Below, one piece after another: positions 61,190 through 64,000 of a stretch of 64,000 nucleotides of DNA. Position 1 is the first letter of the stretch, and every line of letters starts with the position of its first letter. The notes beneath the pieces are model-generated. The model was not told the origin of the DNA. It saw only the letters and a program-made list of their open reading frames with translations, and searched no databases. The position numbers were made by a program, and so were the translations under genes. Origin of the DNA: Rhodobiaceae bacterium UBA7804 (GTDB lineage Bacteria; Pseudomonadota; Alphaproteobacteria; Parvibaculales; Parvibaculaceae); NCBI GenBank assembly GCA_002480495.1, contig DLCG01000005.1:93326-157325 (forward strand). The letters are read 5' to 3'.

Positions 61190-61326
61190 GCCCCCTCCCT
61201 TGGTTCTGCATCTGCAAAAGTTGAGCATGCCGGTTCTTACCCGGCAAACACAATGCCCTCACAGGCGGCGGATGTTTTCCCAAGGTCATCACTCGACAAA
61301 CAGCGAATTGGCGGTGCTTTTTGCCG

Positions 61327-62220
61327 TTATGACGTGACCGCAGCGCCCCATGAAGCATCGTGCATCCTGACGGGCAGGGCGGGCTGTTGGTTTGCCGTTT
61401 GGACCTCGGCCCCGTTTGCAGCCTGTTCGGGTTTCGCCCCCGGCTTGATTTGCGATTGCGTCAAGGTCTTCAGTCTTGTCTGGAAGAGAGCGCTCAGTAT
61501 CTCTGCATAATGGCGGTCGGTGTCGCTCTTAAGGTCGGGCCGTTCTGCTACCAGGCGCGCCAGAAGCCGGCGATTTTGCATGTAGATTGCTTCGAGCGTT
61601 CCGGCGTCTGTTGTGCCTTCGATCATGCGGCGCAATGCTGAGCAGCTTAGCAACGGACTTGAATAGCAGGCTTTGGTTTCCCCATCGGGCCCGCGCAGCG
61701 CCCAATATTGGGCTCGGGGCTTGGAACCGTTCAGGCCTGCCTTGAGCGTTTCTTTCGGTGTGGTTGCGTTCTGTCTTTCCTCCGGCTTGTCGACGGTTTT
61801 GGGTTCATGCTCATAAAGCGTCAGCCCGAATGGCGCGCCGAGGGTTGCGAGTGCCCGTTTGGTAGCGTCGGTCTCGGCCGCCTTTAGGGCCTGACCATGC
61901 GCTTCACCGGGGTGGTTACCTTGTCCGTGTCCCACACCGCTTCCCTCGCGCACAAAACTATGTGCGCCGGCACGTATGCAGATGCGAACCCGCGCGGTGT
62001 AGGTGCAGGCGGGTTGTCCCTGATATTTGCCCTGCCAGACGCACTGTGTGGTCAGGGTGATCCGGTCCCAGTGGTCGACCCCGAAAATCCGGTTTGCTTC
62101 CCGGACCACGTACCAGCCTTCGAGATAGGCAAAAGTCCGGCCGTTTTCGTCTCGTGTCTTGATGGCTTCGGCGAGGGGTGCCTCGTTCAAATCCACCTTT
62201 TGCATGCGTGTCAGCGCCAT
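61327..62220 (-). CDS. RAD52/Rad22-family single-strand annealing protein
   Basis: A 297-residue recombination protein. Residues about 10-140 match the RAD52 N-terminal annealing domain: GRTFAYLEGWYVVREANRIFGVDHWDRITL, TYTARVRICI, REGSGVGHGQG and GEAHGQALKAAETDATKRALATLGAPFGLTLY. The C-terminal half is variable and contains RRLLARLVAERPDL. Phage proteins of this group anneal single strands during recombination-dependent replication. It lies directly after the Gp157-like gene. Confidence 0.87.
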   Translation of the reverse strand: MALTRMQKVDLNEAPLAEAIKTRDENGRTFAYLEGWYVVREANRIFGVDHWDRITLTTQCVWQGKYQGQPACTYTARVRICIRAGAHSFVREGSGVGHGQGNHPGEAHGQALKAAETDATKRALATLGAPFGLTLYEHEPKTVDKPEERQNATTPKETLKAGLNGSKPRAQYWALRGPDGETKACYSSPLLSCSALRRMIEGTTDAGTLEAIYMQNRRLLARLVAERPDLKSDTDRHYAEILSALFQTRLKTLTQSQIKPGAKPEQAANGAEVQTANQQPALPVRMHDASWGAAVTS

Positions 62221-62243
62221 GGGGTGTCCTTGCTTTCTCTGGA

Positions 62244-62816
62244 TCAGGCGATGCGAATGGTGATGGAGGGACGGCTTGCGCCCAGCACCGCGCCTTCGAC
62301 TTTCTGTCCCGCGCGCAAGGCGTCGCCCAGAGCTGTGCGGTCAAGCTTTGGCGGTTGCGGCTTCCAGTAGTCGGCTGGAATCGCCTCCTCGTCCTCGATC
62401 TGAACGGAGGGCGGTGTCATGCGGAGCGATACCGTAAAATCCGCTTCGATCAGCCGTTTGATCTCGGCCCTCGACATCACGTCGGCGACCAGGCGTCGTT
62501 TTGTCTCCGCCCGGTCCTGGAACCGCTCAAGTCTGCCCTTCAAGGCCTCAAGCCGTGCCTTGAGGCCGGTGATCAGGCTCAAATCCTCTTCGCGGGACCG
62601 GATCAGGGTGGCAAGAGCCTCGTTAAGCCCGGTCTCGCCTTCGAGCGTGTCGGCGAGTGTTTCATCGTCGAGGTCGGGGAACTCCGCTTTCAGCCGCTCG
62701 CGCAAATATCCATGTGCATGGAGCTCGTTTGCCAGGCGAGGGGGGAGACCCGGCTTGCCGTTGATTACGGGCATTTCTCCGGCTCCCGGCTGTGCAGTGT
62801 CGTGAATTTCTGTCAT
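62244..62816 (-). CDS. Siphovirus Gp157-like protein
   Basis: A 190-residue phage protein with the Gp157 features: a heptad-rich coiled coil at about residues 70-115 (TLIRSREEDLSLITGLKARLEALKGRLERFQDRAETKRRLV) followed by a small beta domain (FTVSLRMTPPSVQIEDEEAIPADYWKPQPPKLD) containing the family's IP-x-x-Y/F-W-x-P pattern. Function is not established. The start is uncertain: 62816 has AAAAGGG upstream, while ATG 62840 is also possible. It is the first gene of the minus-strand operon, opposite the Xre regulator. Confidence 0.75.
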   Translation of the reverse strand: MTEIHDTAQPGAGEMPVINGKPGLPPRLANELHAHGYLRERLKAEFPDLDDETLADTLEGETGLNEALATLIRSREEDLSLITGLKARLEALKGRLERFQDRAETKRRLVADVMSRAEIKRLIEADFTVSLRMTPPSVQIEDEEAIPADYWKPQPPKLDRTALGDALRAGQKVEGAVLGASRPSITIRIA

Positions 62817-62842
62817 CTTGTTTGACCCTTTTTCGTTCATTG

Positions 62843-62893
62843 GTGACTTCAATCCTGCCATACGTGCCGCTCTAGTCAACGAAAAGAAGTCAC
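62843..62893. promoter_or_regulatory. Inverted-repeat operator region between Gp157-like and Xre genes
   Basis: GTGACTTC (62843-62850) and its exact reverse complement GAAGTCAC (62886-62893) lie 35 bases apart between the divergent genes. Two weaker look-alikes (GAGGTCATAGG, GGTGATTT) follow toward the Xre start. They look like half-sites for the adjacent Xre-type regulator, controlling the prophage early operon. Confidence 0.5.
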
Positions 62894-62916
62894 TTTCTAT
62901 ATAAATGAGGTCATAG

Positions 62917-63162
62917 GTGATTTATTCTGCCCAGATCCGTGCCGCCCGGGGCCTTCTCGACTGGAACCGCGATCAACTTGCGCAAGCCGCCGGGATCGGC
63001 CTCTCGACGGTCCAGAGAATGGAAAAGGGCGAGGGGCTTGCGCTCGGTCAGGCCGGGAATATCTGGCGCCTGCAGGCCGCGCTCGAGGCGGCCGGCATCG
63101 TCTTTCTGCCAGCCGATGCGAGTGGTGGCCCTGGGGTGCGCCTTAAATCGCTGCCGGAGTGA
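62917..63162 (+). CDS. Xre-type helix-turn-helix regulator
   Basis: An 81-residue DNA-binding protein. The HTH is at about residues 6-36 (IRAARGLLDWNRDQLAQAAGIGLSTVQRMEKG), followed by the IWRLQAALEAAGIVFLPA segment common to this small regulator family. Translation starts at GTG 62917 with GAGG six bases upstream; the upstream ATG at 62905 meets a stop after three codons. It is divergent from the phage operon and is likely its repressor. Confidence 0.85.
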   Translation: MIYSAQIRAARGLLDWNRDQLAQAAGIGLSTVQRMEKGEGLALGQAGNIWRLQAALEAAGIVFLPADASGGPGVRLKSLPE

Positions 63163-63570
63163 AGAGGCTTTTTGTGCCCGTCATTCACACACTTCACTGC
63201 TCTGCTGAAGGGAAGATGATTGGTTGTGGTGGTTGGTAGGCGGGGCTTGTTTCGGGGACAAGTTTCTCGATTCGGCACCTCGGGGTCAGACGGGCGCGTT
63301 CGCACCGGAACCATCGCTCTGATCGCGCCACATCCAAATTGATGGGCTGTGCATAAGGCATGGCTTTCATGTGAATGCCTGTGCGGGTTCACGCCCAAAA
63401 TATTCCGTATGCAAATAGACTGGACTTCGCGTGGCGCGGAAGCGTTACTCAAATCGTTCTTCGTTTCCGGGAGGTCGCGTTGGATGAGGCGGGAGTTTTG
63501 ACACGGGAACGTGGGGCTTCTTTGCCATCGGTGCTTCTTCCGGTTTCCTGCAGCTATCGGAGTCCGCACG
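63163..63570. other. Gap of about 400 bp with a possible degenerate ORF
   Basis: I find no convincing full-length gene here. A short frame from 63409 to 63501 encodes MQIDWTSRGAEALLKSFF followed by a dozen residues. Its spacing of Trp, Glu and aromatic residues is reminiscent of the N-terminus of GcrA-like proteins, and a one-base shift after the Trp would prolong it. It has no ribosome-binding site, so it may be decayed or chance. Confidence 0.3.
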
Positions 63571-64000
63571 ATGTTTCGCATTCGTCCCCTCACGCCGCTT
63601 TACCGAAAGGGCGCATTCGATCCGGCATCGCGCGATGGGCAGCGCAGGCCGAGGCGGCGCTCTAGCGAGCATCTTGCAGCAATAGCGGACCTGCCATGCG
63701 CCGTCCCGGGCTGTTTAGCCCGGCCCGTTCACGTTGCCCATATTCGCTTTGCCTGTGCGGTTGAGGGCGCCGAGATAGCCGGGAAATCGATGAAGCCTGA
63801 TGACTGGCGAACTCTCCCTCTATGCCCCTTGCATCATCTCGATGGACGCAAGGCGCAGCACCGGATGAATGAGCTCGCATTCTGGTCGAGCCATGGCATC
63901 AATCCTTACGCTTTGGCGCGCGCCTTGTGGAACATGAGCGGCGACCATGAGGCCATGCGATTTCTCGTTGAGCATGCCTCGCGGCTTTTCCCTGCCCGGC
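63571..64000 (+). CDS. HNH/DUF968-like nuclease, partial (runs off the window)
   Basis: An open frame from the ATG at 63571 continues to the end of the window without a stop (143 codons seen). It encodes CAVPGC (about residue 43), then RPVHVAHIRFA, and WRTLPLCPLHHLDGRKAQHRMNE, the Cys-pair and His arrangement of phage HNH-type nucleases such as the DUF968 group. The C-terminal part is FWSSHGINPYALARALW. CGGAG lies eight bases upstream of the ATG. It is on the plus strand, behind the Xre gene. Confidence 0.65.
   Translation, partial: MFRIRPLTPLYRKGAFDPASRDGQRRPRRRSSEHLAAIADLPCAVPGCLARPVHVAHIRFACAVEGAEIAGKSMKPDDWRTLPLCPLHHLDGRKAQHRMNELAFWSSHGINPYALARALWNMSGDHEAMRFLVEHASRLFPAR

Larger units (their letters stand above)
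57057..64000. mobile_element. Prophage segment (continues beyond the window)
   Basis: The genes here are typical of temperate phages: terminase large subunit, DUF5681 protein, ParB/methylase, RAD52-type annealing protein, Gp157-like protein, a divergent Xre-type regulator and an HNH nuclease. All but the last two are on the minus strand in an early-to-packaging order. No integrase or attachment site is visible in this part. Packaging genes sit at the left edge and capsid genes are missing, so the left end may be deleted. I do not see a tRNA or obvious direct repeat at the junction near 56.9-57.05 kb. Confidence 0.75.

Noticed and set aside
63048..63593. Minus-strand open frame of 181 codons at the right end
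   Set aside because: It overlaps the well-supported Xre gene on the other strand, has no ribosome-binding site and no recognisable domain.

Overview
The window looks like chromosomal DNA from a GC-rich alphaproteobacterium. I favour a Rhizobiales/Parvibaculales-type genome because of the protein families present (UDP-glucuronate epimerase of LpsL type, BBP2 barrels, beta-helix plus SO2930-type cytochrome pair), but this is an inference. Most genes have strongly G/C-biased third positions. A block at about 38.2-44.5 kb is visibly richer in A+T.

Layout. (1) 1-9.8 kb: a guanidine uptake and degradation operon. It begins with the last bases of a guanidine-I (ykkC) riboswitch and continues with a three-gene NitT/TauT-type ABC transporter, two DUF1989-type carboxyguanidine deiminase subunits, a biotin-dependent guanidine/urea carboxylase and allophanate hydrolase. 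(2) 9.8-12.0 kb: a divergent RpiR-family regulator and DUF2817 peptidase pair lying between two perfect 42-bp copies of the 3' end of the allophanate hydrolase gene, so it looks like an inserted cassette. (3) 12.0-26.9 kb: convergent CPBP and M50 membrane proteases; a TPR/beta-barrel outer-membrane protein followed by a large FecR-domain protein with three TbpB-like barrel repeats (a candidate type XI, Slam-like secretion pair); a TetR regulator divergent from a beta-helix protein and diheme cytochrome; a DUF71 ATPase; a cobalamin riboswitch controlling an unrecognised membrane protein and a BtuF-like protein; an arabinose-5-phosphate isomerase; and a metallophosphoesterase.

(4) 27.1-56.9 kb: a large surface-polysaccharide locus. 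Export and assembly proteins come first (Wza-like lipoprotein, BBP2 barrel, Wzc-like tyrosine kinase, WaaL-type ligase). A NusG/RfaH-like antiterminator follows, with an ops-like element just downstream. Then come nucleotide-sugar enzymes, an AT-rich Wzx/Wzy/glycosyltransferase cassette, a PglC/PglD/PglE/PglF-like set that should make and transfer an N-acetylated diamino-trideoxy sugar, and Ugd, GalU, Gmd and ManC. A hybrid histidine kinase and a VanZ-like protein are also present.

(5) 57.0-64.0 kb (runs off the window): part of a prophage. On the minus strand are a Gp157-like protein, a RAD52-type annealing protein, an unknown protein, a ParB-domain DNA methylase, a DUF5681 protein and the terminase large subunit. 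A divergent Xre-type regulator and a truncated HNH-type nuclease gene lie on the plus strand. No head or tail genes follow the terminase; host-type genes begin within 170 bp, so the element is either degraded or rearranged.
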